Below, in pieces: positions 38,038 to 48,612 of a stretch of 64,000 bases of DNA. Each line of letters begins with the position of its first letter. Position 1 is the stretch's first letter. The DNA lies in contig OY856414.1 of NCBI GenBank assembly GCA_963693085.1, positions 261,668,001 to 261,732,000 on the forward strand, given 5' to 3'. The translations under genes were made by a program, and so were the position numbers. The notes under the pieces were generated by a model. It had not been told where the DNA came from, ran no database searches, and saw nothing but the letters and a program-made list of their open reading frames with translations. Source of the DNA: Alisma plantago-aquatica. Its lineage: Eukaryota > Streptophyta > Magnoliopsida > Alismatales > Alismataceae.

Positions 38038-38620
38038 TCACATAATCAATTTAGAAATAAAAGACCCACATGTGACCCTAAACCCTAAACACAAATATAT
38101 ACAAGCACAAAATAGCACAAAATAGTAAATACACAAATATACACACATAATTGAGCAATATAGCACAAAATCAGCCACCACGGCCGTGCTACCAACACGG
38201 CCGTGCTGCCCAGCACGGCCGTGCCATCCTGCGATTTCACAACATGGCGGAGAAGAGGAGGAAAAGGAAATACATGTAGGCGCAGCGAGCAGGAAAGAGG
38301 GCGGCGGCGGCAGCGAGCGAGAGGGTGGGTTTCCAGAGCAGCAAGCAACAAACGGGCGGCGGCGGTGAGCGGGCGACCAGGAGCAGAGACCTAGCAGGAG
38401 AGGAGAGGAGCAGACGGGCGACCAAAGTAGCCACCGGAGGGGGCGGCGGCGAGGAGAGGAGAGGAGACGAGCAGCGAGCGATGGCGGCACCAGCAGAGAA
38501 GCAATCGAGCGGCGGTGACACCAGCAGAGAAGAAATCGTCGGACCTAGTTACGCGAACTGAAGAATCAGGAATGAAACGGAGAAAGGGGAAGAGTCCCTC
38601 GCGCGGGTGCAGTTAAGTTA
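38038..38620 (-). other. GC-rich 5' region of the CACTA transposase gene
   Basis: Sequence rich in CGG, GGCGG and GAGCG runs between the hairpin repeats and the right subterminal repeats. ORFs on both strands (up to 150 codons) are Ser/Pro/Arg-rich and unlike any family I recognise, so I treat them as chance. It is the likely promoter or first-exon region of the minus-strand transposon genes. CACGGCCGTG motifs occur at 38178-38223. Confidence 0.45.
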
Positions 38621-39068
38621 ACCTTAAGCGTCAGTTCTTTAAAAAACTGACGCTAAAACATAACAGCATCGGTCACTAAGAAAAAATCGACGCCATCGGG
38701 GTGTGAAAATTTTGGCACAGACAGCGCAGATAAACAAATCGGCGTCGATTTTGGGAATATAACCGACGATAAAAATGTCCCGCGTGAAAAAGTTTTAGTC
38801 GTCAGTTATGTATTTAATAACCGACGCTGTTAGTTAAATTTTGGACCTAATTTTTTTCGTTGGATAAATTGGATTTGGCGGGTGTTTTTAGGCATCAGTT
38901 GTTTATTCTTGAACCAATGCTAAATAGAAAGCGATACCCGTGTCTGGCCACTCCTATCTGATATATGTTGGTTTGTGTTTTAAACCAACGTTGTAGGTTT
39001 TAGGCGTCGGTTCTTAGTTATTAACCAACGCCTGGAAAGTGACTTCATAATCCATTTCTGTAGTAGTG
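38620..39068. repeat. Right subterminal repeats and terminus of the CACTA element
   Basis: Inverted GCGTCAGTT/AACTGACGC and GCGTCGGTT/AACCGACGC-type pairs recur from about 38628 to 39032, ending in TTTCTGTAGTAGTG. They mirror the left-end array. The right terminus (reversed CACTACTACAGAAA) is the same as the left terminus of the element at 62594. Confidence 0.85.
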
Positions 39069-40861
39069 CCTCTTGGGTTCCTTGGGTTCCAAGGAGTCCA
39101 AAATTGCAAAGAAAAGGCAATACGAAAAGAAAAGATCAATTAAGTATTTCTTTATTAAGAAAGAAATTGAAAATAATGATAACATGTGGAAAATGAGTGG
39201 AAAGAGGCATAAATGAGATTTCTTGGTGAATTTTCATATCCATGAGATTGCTAATATTAAAAGGAATGCCAATGAGGAAAATAAAAGAGAAATAAAGAGA
39301 AATTATAAAAAAGATATATTTTAATAAGAAATAAACATGATAATGCAAAATAATTCATATAGATGCATCTAGAAGGATAATGAGTATCTAATAAAAAGGA
39401 TTTCGAAATAATAGAGTTTTTTGGGGTCCAAGGAGCCCCAATAAAGAGGAAAGAAAGATAAAATACCAAAATTATAAAATAAGAGGATAATGCAATGCAT
39501 TATTAATGAAAGTTTGTGATATTATTAAAAAGGAAGTAATTTCTATTAAAAGAAAATAGAAATTTCGTGGCTAATGGATTAAAAGCTAAGAATAAAGATA
39601 ATAATGAGAGGAATTTTTGAATTCCTAAATATCCAAGTAATAGGAAATATCAAAAGGAGAGAGAGAGAAGAATTGCTTCTCTTTGAAAGAAATCGATTTC
39701 CTACTTGGAAAGGGACTCTTGGATTCATGAGTAGCTGACCTAGGGCTTCTTTACTCACCCCTATATAAAGGGGAGATCCTCTAGTCTGAGTCCAAAGAAC
39801 CCCACGTTTCTTTCCTTCTTCTTCTTCCTCTTTTCCTCCATAAAACCCTAACTGAGGAAAGCGGCAAGATCAGGGAAAAACGAGGAGCCATGAAGGGTTT
39901 GAGATGGAAGCATGTTGCCCCACGAATCTGGGAGAAGCTTGGCCGATGTTGCTATACCCTAACCTACACGGAGCAGTGGCCGCACGGCTGCAAAAGCAGC
40001 CCCACGTCGCTGGCCAGAGGAGCAGGTTAATGGCATCTTCGGCTATGATCGTGCGAGGAGGCAGCGGAGCCATGGGGACAGTTGGAGTCAAGTTCTGAGC
40101 CTCATGGTGGTGGTGGTGGTTCACAGACCTCCACTGATCGGCAGCCAGGACATCGCAGCAGTGGCTACGTGAGGAAGAAGAAGGCCAAAGAGGCCTTTGA
40201 CTGATATGCCCCTCCGCGGGATATAGAAGGAGTGACTTACGCATGGATAAAATTGTCTTTTCGTTATAACCTAAAGATGGGCACACGCGAGGTATGTGCA
40301 TTGGAGTGGTTGCCTATGTGGCACCTCCCTATTGGTCAATTTATGATTTATTTGCTAAAATCATAATTAATTCTAGGGAACTCAGATTAAAACAAGTCAT
40401 ATATGAAAATTTATCCTCGAAACGAGAGGAACACAAAGAAATTATGTTTGAAGCCTAATTTTGCATTCTCTTCAAAAAGTAGTGTAAGTTATCAACTTTA
40501 ATGAATTAAAGATTAAGAAACTCTACTTTGAAATGATTATTGTAATTAGTAGAGTTTAATGGGTGATTAAAGTTGATAATAACCTATTAATTGTAAAAAG
40601 GTACATTAAGATCGAAACACATGAAGTAAAATACAAGGAGGATTAGTTAGAATAGAATCCATAAGTGGATAGAAGTTTAGAGATCCAAGTTTTTAAAAAG
40701 GTATGCAAAAGTTTATTTTCTTACAGTTTTCCCATTTAGTCTGTTAAAATTTGATAATTATTCTTGGTTAATTGCCGAACCTTTGATTTGGAAGTTATGG
40801 GTGCGGCTTCGACCTCTCGGTCTCCCTTAATAGGGGGTTATCGGGAGGTGGGGTCATAATA
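39069..40861 (+). mobile_element. 3' LTR of nested chromovirus, right portion
   Basis: After the duplicated CCT (39069-39071) the LTR continues in register with 18757-21843 and ends GGTGGGGTCATAATA, a mutated form of GTCGTAACA. At 40614-40617 it jumps from the position of 20323 to that of 21596 in the sister LTR, having lost 1,273 bp at a shared GAAA. A TATATAAA box sits at 39762-39769. It is followed by the duplication TCCAT and then the interrupted copia gag. Confidence 0.95.
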
Positions 40862-41736
40862 TCCATTTCTCCTTCTTCTTGTGAAGATGGGTCTTTTTTC
40901 CTTATGGGCATTCTTCCTTGTAGTGACCCTTCTTTCCACATGTGAAGCACCGGATGGAGGAGGACTTGCCTTTTGTCAAATCTACCCTTGGAGTACATGG
41001 CATCTTCTTCAACTTGAGAGGATGGAGAAGCTTGACCAACAATAGCCTTGATTTGAGCTTTGATTTCAGCCTTCTTCATTCTCTTGAGTTCTTTCTCCTC
41101 TTGTCTTTCTACTTCCTCCCTCTTGTCAAGTGTGGCTTCATGTGCTTGTAGATTTCTAATGAGTTCTTCGATAGGGACATCCTTATGGGACCTTGCTTCT
41201 TCAATGGAAGTCACCTTGGGTTCCCACCTCTTGGGGAGAGTTCTAAGGATCTTTGAGTTGATCTCTCCACTAGACATATGATGTCCTAGAATAGCAAGAC
41301 CATTCACAATGGTGTTGAGCCTTGAGTACATGTTGGCTATCCTCTCCTTCTTTCCCATCTTGAAGTTCTCAAGCAGCCCTTTGAGCATGTAGACTTTGCT
41401 TTCCTTCACTTGATATGTCCCTTCATAAGTGATGCATAGCTTTCTCCATACCTCATACGCTATTTCACATGAAGAAATCTGGTTGAACTCGGTGGGGGTC
41501 ATGGAGGCATAGAGGATGTGCATGTCTCTAGCATTCAAGGTTGCTTTCTTCAAGGTAGCTTCATCCCATTCTTCAATCTTTGTCTTTGGTGGCATGTATG
41601 GGTTGTTCACCATTTGCCACATCTCAAGACTTGATCCTTGGATGTAGAATTGAAGCCTTCTTCTCCAATAGAGGAAATTGCTCCCATCAAAGATTGGTAG
41701 GCTGATCAAGTATCTCCCTCCTTGGTAGTCATCCAT
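40862..41736 (-). pseudogene. Copia gag, N-terminal part (split gene)
   Basis: This minus-strand gene starts with ATG at 41736, about 50 bases downstream of the primer-binding site. Residues 1-210 match the gag-polypeptide/UBN2 domain of plant copia elements (FDGSNFLYWRRRLQFYI near the start, VWRKLCITYEG, SRLNTIVNGL, LRTLPKRWEPKVTSIEEA). A Glu/Lys/Arg-rich segment follows. A zinc knuckle CFTCGKKGHYKEEC is encoded at about 40969-40925, but in another frame from the main ORF, bounded by small indels on both sides, so translation of this copy would miss it. At 40862 the frame is cut by the chromovirus and continues at 18497. Confidence 0.88.
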
Positions 41737-41773
41737 CTTCTCCTACTTGTTGAATTATGCTTAGAGAAGACCC

Positions 41774-41785
41774 GCTCTGATACCA
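41774..41785 (-). other. Primer-binding site of the copia element
   Basis: GCTCTGATACCA is the reverse of TGGTATCAGAGC, matching initiator Met tRNA. It lies two bases from the LTR at 41788 and sets the minus orientation. Confidence 0.9.
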
Positions 41786-41787
41786 AT

Positions 41788-43395
41788 TGTTGGATCCTAG
41801 ATGGGTGATTAGATGCTCTAGAGGGGGGATGAATAGAGCTGAATTCACTTAAACAAAATCTATTAGACATTCAAGATATATGATAAGATAAGGTTGCTAA
41901 ATAGGAAATTTGTGTGCAACTAAAACGTGCATAGCAAGGATGAGAGAGATTGAGAAAACACATGTAGACAAGCTATTTAGAGTGTTTCCAAACTTCAAAC
42001 TAGAAGTATGTCAGTCCACTTACCTAGAGAGGTCAATCTGTAGGATTTCCTAACAATAGAATTCTTATATTCATTCATAAGACTTACAATACATGACCAA
42101 ACAAAGGACTTACCTATCCAATACAAAGAGTCTTCAACCTTATCAAGGACTTACCCACTTTGCAAGAGTCTTCCACCTTCTTCCAAGGACTTACCTACTC
42201 TTGCACAAGTCTTCAGCCTTCAAGGAATTACCCACTCTTCTTGGATCTTCCGCCTTTGACTTCACCTTCACTCAGAGAAGCTTCCACCAAGGACTTACCC
42301 ACTTGAGCAAGGAGTCTTCTGCCTTCACCAAGGGCTTACCCACTCTTGCTCCAAGTCTTCAACCTTGATCTTCACAAAGGGATGTCTTCCCTTGTTCTTC
42401 TTCACCTCTCTTAGCCAAGAGAGAGAACATTCATCTTCATGATTGAAATGAGATATGGGGAGGTGGTGGAAGTGAGAGCCTCACAAGATATACATGTAGG
42501 ACTAGCTCTCTTACAGATTTCCTACTCACTCTAATGGATGTAGCAAGTGATTAAGCTTAGAGAGAGAGAGGAGGCTATAGGAAGCACTCAACTATAGAAT
42601 AGGAACCTCACATAGAGTTTTTCAATGAATGCTCAACCTTGGAATGAAGCCCAAGGGGTCCTATTTATAGCTGGGGATGCCTCTTAGCCTTTGGAAACAC
42701 TTGAGAATGAAAACTAGCCATTTTTTGGCTTGCAACAGATATATTTTCACTTGTTGCAACTCCACAACGACTAGAAGCACTTTTCTGCACTTTTCCGTAT
42801 AATGCAATCGGTCGAGTTTCTATAAGGGTAACTCGACCGATAGAGTAAAATACAAAGACGATATTCAAACCATCAGTCGAGTTTGTCCTGGGGAAACTCG
42901 ACCGACCAATGAAAATCGAATTAGTCTGCTACTCCATCGGTCAAGTTTTGTGAAGTGTAAACTCGACCGATCAAAAGTCATTTTCAAGATCCAATTAGGA
43001 TCGGTCGAGTTTGCAACTCACAGAACTCGACCGATGAATAGCCTGATGTGAATTTTGGAAAATGGCTTTTGAGTGCTTAAACATTCGATCTAAGTGCTCC
43101 TGATTTTTTCCTAAGATTAATTACAAGTCATACAATCATTACAAGTGATGTACAACATGATTCTAATGGATTTACATCATATTACAAAAACGAGCACTTG
43201 TATCGACTTTGACTTGTCTTTTCTCCAAGTTGAGATGCGCAAGTTAGGGCATTTGGAGTGTGTCTATACTTAATCTGAAATCACTCAAGTAGAGATATTA
43301 GACACTAATATGTGGAATGGTTAGTCATCATCAAAACATGAGTTTAGTCAATTTAGATGCGAGTCAACATTGACCTACTTGACCTGGAGTCAACA
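41788..43395 (-). mobile_element. Copia 5' LTR
   Basis: 1,608 bp, TGTTGGATCC to GAGTCAACA in plus-strand reading, paired with 13983-15577. It contains the AAGGACTTACC repeats (42093-42368), a reversed TATA (CTATTTATAG, 42661-42670) and the CGGTCGAGTT hairpin array (42807-43035). It is followed by AAGCA, the changed copy of the AAACA target duplication. Confidence 0.95.
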
Positions 43396-43400
43396 AAGCA

Positions 43401-44325
43401 TGACTAGAGAAAAAAGGAGCAAGAGAAACCCAAGGAAAGAGGAATAACAATGTAGAACTTCAGCTTGGAGACAAAATTCTTCCCCTACTAGTGCTTCTAC
43501 TCCAACAAACTTCTCTCGAGAGAGTTCTAAATGGGGTGGAGATGCTTTTGTTGCATTCCTTTAAGAATATTGGAGAAGAATGGAGGTTCTCTCCTGAGTA
43601 ACCGCTTATTCCTCCACAAAATCACCTCTCCTCTTCTATGGACTATAGTCTGATCGAAACATGTTTCTAAATAACAAGATATATTTATTCCATAAGTGTA
43701 TTTTTTATTTGAAATGAGGGACATTATTTTCAAAACCTATAGAAATTGACGATGGCATGTAGTGTCTAAGAAGAGACATGTCATGTTGCCATGTATAACT
43801 GATGCTGGAACCGCTTAGCTGGGAGTGTACATGTTTTTTACTTGAATGACATGATACGTAGTTGGGAGTTGGTGAATTCCTAGTTCATGTTTGATTGGAT
43901 CAGACACAAAATGTACTACTAAACACACACCATGTATTTTGACATATGTTTGGGGTAGATCATCTGAGCGAATGGACATGGCGTGCAGTCTAAGAGACAC
44001 GTTGTGTTTCTACTATTCAAGGGGGTCAAATTTATATGTAAACTCACATGTCATGTGCTAAAGCACACACACGATGTTCCTTACAGAAACTTCAAGAAAT
44101 CTTTTGTGATATGTGTGATCTCTTGGGGAATCTAACTAAGGTTAGATTTTGGATGGATTGTCCCCATTTCCTTGTCATAGTCATGTACTTATGGTCACAA
44201 ACATGAAACAAGTAAAACAGCTACAAAGTGAAGAATCTAGCATAATTGAGAATGTAATCACAGTCAAAATGAGTGAAAAGTGCATCCAATGATACTCCAA
44301 ATGGTGATATGATTCATGCAGATCA
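43401..44325 (-). mobile_element. Outer gypsy 3' LTR, right portion
   Basis: It resumes exactly where 13982 broke off and matches 49338-50229, including GACTAGAGAAGCAAAAGRAA-like and CTAAGAAGAGACATGYCATG blocks. It ends GCAGATCA, the reversed LTR start. Beyond it CTTGAGGACGAGCAATGG (reversed, about 44346-44363) is the signature that precedes the polypurine tract in plant gypsy elements of the Tat/Athila type. Confidence 0.9.
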
Positions 44326-45715
44326 AATCCAATTAAACTTGAACCATTGCTCGTCCTCAAGGAAAAAGAAATATATATATATGGCTAATGATAAATATAT
44401 GGACACAACATCAGATCCTCATGGATATGAATTGCAAGATGAGGGGATTACTCTTTCATCATTAAGATATGTGACTAATCATGAAATTAATTCTATCTCT
44501 CAAGATAAGTAATTAATTTCAAATAGATATTCAAATTGACTTGGATGAATTAACCAGATAACAACAAAAGAAATAAGATGACAAAGTTAAAGATATAATG
44601 ATTATCCACAAAATTCCATTGATTGTTCAAATGAAATGAAAAACCCTTTAAATATATATCCATCTAAATGGCAATGTGTTTCAAACCATAAATATTTTCA
44701 ATCTTAGCTTATATTGTACGACACTTGGTTGATAATTTAGGCTTATGCGCACGTGGAATACCATGTGGGGATTCATTTCCCTCGTTCAAACATGATCCCC
44801 AACCTTAATTGAGTTAGTGGAAAATGTGGGAGACTTAACCATCTTTTTTGGGGTTTGAAATACTCAAAACAAGATAAAAAAATCTATTTTTAATGTAATT
44901 TGGGCTATGCTTTGGAACCATGCAGTCTTATGTTAAGTCACTTTCCTCATTTGTTTAATAATTTCATGCAGATGAATAATAGAAAAGGTGGAACATCATT
45001 CATTTTTGTAAAAATCTTCTCAATTAGAATGATGCAAATTGCATTATAGAATTGACAACATCATCATACTTCTATTTGAAAATATAAAGTTGAGAGATTC
45101 AAGGCATTTGAATTTTTACATGATTTAAGAACATGAGTGAAAGAATTGCAATCCATGTTTATCCAAATATATAAATGTGGAGATGAATAGCCATGATCAA
45201 AATTTTCAATTAGGGTGATGCATGCCCAACTATCCATTATATATACATTATCTTAATGTAAGCAATTGGTTCAAGCAAAAGAAGGGATATTGACCATAAC
45301 AAGACTGTCAATTCATCATCATGCAAGATCTCAGCAAGATAGGGTGAGATAGATTTGGAGTTTATACAGACATAAGAAAATTGCAAAAACAAATGACACA
45401 AGAAAATTATATTTTAGGGAAATCAACTAATACTAAAGTTATCGGCCGGTTTCCTCCCCCATAATATTGAAAGTTTTAGTGTCCTCACTACATCAATCAA
45501 ACTTAAGTGGAATGCAACTGAATACCGTTATGATGGTGAATGATTAAGAGGGAGGTCCAGTGCTTTGATTTGAGGCTGGAAATCATTGTGCTATGGATAT
45601 ACACCTTTTTTCAATATTTTTTGATTTGGTACAAAGGTGGACGCTTGTGATTTGTAATAGGAATATCCTTTTAGACAAAAATATTGTTTTTCCCTCCACT
45701 CTCTTCTTCAAAATA
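44326..45715 (-). mobile_element. Outer gypsy interior, 3' part without pol
   Basis: About 1.4 kb between the 3' LTR and the CACTA insertion. It begins with the reversed CTTGAGGACGAGCAATGGTT signature. The expected RT and integrase are not recognisable and stops occur in all frames, so the element has lost pol or never had it. Confidence 0.5.
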
Positions 45716-46688
45716 CACTACTACCTAAAATGCTTTTTACAACGGGAAAAACACAACAATTATGTTGGTTGTGTTGTAGTTAGCATATCTTTTACAACAA
45801 GTCTATTTGTGTGTTGTGAATTATATATTTTATACAACACAAGTTATATACAATGGGTCAAACTCATTGTAGTATATGTGATACTACAATAGGTGCTAAA
45901 TTGTTGTAATAGACTATAACATCACAACATACTCAAACCCATTGTAAAAGATCATAATTACACAACATGCTCCAACCCATTGTAATAGTCACATATGCTA
46001 ACTTGTTGTAATAGATCATCATTACACAACATACTCTAAACCATTGTAAAAGATCATAATTACACAACATGCTCTAACCTGTTGTAATAGTCATGTATGT
46101 TAACTCGTTGTAATAGACCATCATAACACAACATACTCTAACCCGTTGTAAAAGATCATAATTACACAATATGCTCTACCCGTTGTAATAGTCACATATG
46201 TTAACCCGTTGGAATATACCATCATTACACAACATACTATAACCCATTGTAGTATACTATAATTACACAACAGGCTTTCACCAATTGTATTAGTTACCCG
46301 TTGTAATAGACCACAATCACACAACAGGTTTGCATGTCATTTGTTGTATATGTACAACAAAGAATATACGTGTTAAATAAAATGAAATTGGTTCAGCGGT
46401 TTGATATGTGCCTTACTTTCAAGTGGTCTCAAGTTTGAAACCCATGTGTTTAGATGTATTTTCCTTTTGTCTCAACATGTTATATACAACACCCCTATTA
46501 CAAAAGGTGTGTTCAATGAACTACAACATGTATTAACTGTTTTATAAAATACATATATTACAACATGCGCAACACCTGTTGTATAAAGAACCCTCCCCCC
46601 CATAAGACCACGCGATCTAATACAACAGTTGACACCCATTGTAAAATGGAAAAATGAACTATTGTAAAAACTATTTTTTGTAGTAGTG
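45716..46688. mobile_element. Non-autonomous CACTA element, 973 bp
   Basis: It has CACTACTACCTAAAAT at the left and reversed CACTACTACAAAAAAT at the right, with ATA duplicated on both sides (45713-45715, 46689-46691). It encodes nothing. Its centre is filled with repeats of ACAAC and GTTGTA, including a 102-bp tandem array. The ends differ from the larger CACTA elements in this window beyond the first nine bases, so it belongs to another family. Confidence 0.93.
45927..46330. repeat. 102-bp tandem array inside the small CACTA element
   Basis: ACATACTCTAACCCGTTGTA-like unit starts at 45927, 46029, 46131 and 46232, giving a period of 101-102 bp. Each unit carries ACACAAC and CGTTGTAAT motifs in inverted pairs about 20-30 bp apart, the arrangement expected for subterminal binding sites. 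Confidence 0.85.
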
Positions 46689-46691
46689 ATA

Positions 46692-47230
46692 ATCAAAATC
46701 GTATTCCAAGAGAATTTTCTCATGACCAAGCATTGTGTCAAAGATGTGTTGCAATGGGACATTTGGCTTGTTTGAAAATATATTATGTGTAGCAAGTGTT
46801 GCATACTTCTTCCTTGGAGCTTGCGTTTCAATATTTTTATTGATGTCAAAAAATTCATTTGATGTCCTCTTTGATGGAAAAAGTGGTTTTCCTATAACAA
46901 TTCCACTCCCAAGAGATATCTTGTATGTTGTTGTAGAATCCATCTCCAATTGAATAAGAAAGGAACCTGAAGTTGTTGTTTGATTGGAGAGTTCTTGTTA
47001 TGAAATTTGACTTACCAACATTTGTGCATTAGTGAAAACTTCATCCACCTTAGAAGAAAGTTGTGAAATAGCATCCGTTAGCAGCTATCTTTGTTGTTGA
47101 AGCTCATCATTTTGTTGAATTTGAGTTGAGACAAAGGTCTCAAGCATGGACACCAAACTCAGCTTGGGCTGCAAATGTTATTGTTGCTGGATGAAATTGT
47201 AGTTGACACTTTTGTTGAGCTCCATTGTCT
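46692..47230 (-). pseudogene. Outer gypsy interior between gag knuckle and CACTA insertion
   Basis: The minus strand downstream of the zinc knuckle encodes a Gln/Leu-rich, coiled-coil-like stretch (47220-46990) with stops, as seen after gag in Tat/Athila elements. A 92-codon frame (46949-46671) has no motif that I recognise and runs into the CACTA end. No protease is seen. Confidence 0.4.
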
Positions 47231-48030
47231 CTACAAACTATTATGGTGTGGAAAAATATGAAGGAGTGTGTCCTACTGCTCCACATATATTACAAATTAC
47301 TTCAGATGCTTGCTTTCTAGAAATAGAGCTTGAAGAAGAATGTTGGTTGCTCCTATCAGAACTCCATTGGAAATGATTAATCACTATATCTTCAATAATG
47401 GCATAAGCATCTCTGTATGATTTTTTTGTTAAAACATCATTTGCAGCAACATCAATAGATGTCCTTGTATTATAGAATAAACCATTATAGAAAGTTTGCA
47501 ATAGAAGTCAATTGCTTAAACCATGGTGTGGACAAAGACGTTGAAGGTCTTTGAACCTTTTCCATGTGTCATACAAGGTCTCTCCATCCCTTTGAGAAAA
47601 ATTGGTGAGTGTCTCCTCAATTGTGCAATCTTGCTTGATGGAAAATATGTGGCTAAAAGAACTTTGAGAAGCTCCTCCTACTTGTCCATGGAGTTTTTTT
47701 GGCAAAGAATAGAGCCACACCTTGTCTCTATCCCTCAAAGAGAAGGGGAAAAGAAGAAGACAAATTGAATCATTAAGAATGCCATTAATCTTGAAGGTGC
47801 TCAAGTAATGTAAAAATTCAACTATATATAAATTGTGATCTTCCATAGGAGCCCCTCCAAATCTATTCTACTATAGCATATGTATAATGGTGGGGATGAT
47901 AGATAAATCCTCTACCTCAATTTGAGGGATATTAATGGCCCCATTGATGTTCATAATAGAAGGAGAAATGAAGTCTTTAAGGGAATGATCATCTTCCATC
48001 ATCGGTTCTTCTTGTTGAGTTGGATGTTCG
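47231..48030 (-). pseudogene. Tat/Athila-like gypsy gag, decayed
   Basis: This is the capsid protein of the outer element. The minus strand reads the plant gypsy gag core: FGGAPMEDHNLYI, then LLLFPFSLRDRDKVWLYSLP, a GETLYDTWKRFKDLQRLCPH segment and TFYNGLFYNTRTSIDVAAN (47860-47440), followed by a knuckle CNICGAVGH (about 47290-47250) whose last Cys is replaced by Phe. Two adjacent TAG codons lie just before NRFGGAP where the family has two Gln. The segment is in pieces in two frames. Confidence 0.85.
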
Positions 48031-48224
48031 GGTGAAGGTGGTGGTGATGAAGGTGATGTATTTTTGTGATTCCTTCAAATCTGATTGATTTTCACTCCTT
48101 GCTTTTTGAGGGATGCTAACAGTGTGCTCAATTTCATGGCCTAGAAATGTGAAAGACTTAAGACCACTTTTGTATTCTTCATGCAATCCTGCAATTAAAC
48201 AAGGCGAGTGAAGTACCAAAGCAA

Positions 48225-48420
48225 AATCATCATCATCATCATCTAAGCCTCAGTCCCAACTATGTTGGGTTTGGCTACATGGATCCTTCATTTCCATTCA
48301 ACTCTATCATGGGCCATATTCTGATTGAGATGTAGAGATTCAAAATCTCTCTTTATAAGCTCATCCCATGTTAATTTAGGGCTTCCTCTTCTTCTATTTA
48401 TAGTGTTTGGCTCAATAGCA
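48225..48420 (-). mobile_element. 5'-truncated LINE (RTE-like) 3' end
   Basis: On the minus strand the sequence reads the C-terminus of a plant non-LTR reverse transcriptase: RRGSPKLTWDEL, then MAHDRVEWK, a stop, RIHVAKPNIVGTEA and a final stop. It ends in a (GAT)n tail (reversed CATCATCATC at 48225-48241). This pattern is the familiar tail of plant RTE-type LINEs. About 180 bp remain. Target duplications could not be placed with confidence. Confidence 0.8.
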
Positions 48421-48587
48421 TTGCTATGAATATACAAAAATGTGATAATGATTATAATCATGATGAAAATGATGGTGGATACGATGTGGTTGGTAGATGA
48501 TCACAATGAGAATGGAAAAGTGTAATGAGGGTGTGATCTAGTCTCACTTACTAATTAACACTTCTTACTCTAACAAAAATATCGATG

Positions 48588-48612
48588 TTTCCCCGCGACA
48601 AAACCAAAAACT
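48588..48612 (-). other. Degenerate primer-binding site of the outer gypsy element
   Basis: The reverse strand reads AGTTTTTGGTTTTGTCGCGG immediately after the LTR, close to the TTTTTGGCGCCGTTGCCGGG region usual in plant Tat/Athila elements. The central bases are mutated. Confidence 0.6.

Larger units (their letters stand above)
29231..39068 (-). mobile_element. CACTA (En/Spm) transposon, autonomous type, 9.8 kb
   Basis: The left end is CACTAGTACATAAC and the right end, reversed, is CACTACTACAGAAA. The 3-bp CCT is duplicated (29228-29230 and 39069-39071), and the uninterrupted sister LTR at 18749 has one CCT, so the empty site is known. Both ends carry subterminal inverted motifs of the type GCGTCGGTT/AACCGACGC and CACGGCCGTG. 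It encodes a TNPD-type transposase (33844-37098) and a second gene with a Ulp1-type protease (30069-33513), both on the minus strand. Both genes carry stops, so the copy itself is probably dead but could be mobilised in trans if its ends still work. Confidence 0.97.

Noticed and set aside
38038..38561. Overlapping GC-rich ORFs of 60-150 codons on both strands
   Set aside because: Low-complexity Ser/Pro/Arg/Gly composition, open in several frames at once, no family motif. They reflect GC-rich promoter DNA of the CACTA element.
47989..48219. 76-codon minus-strand ORF as a separate gene
   Set aside because: It lies in the leader before gag of the outer gypsy element, has no motif, and runs out of frame before the gag similarity begins.
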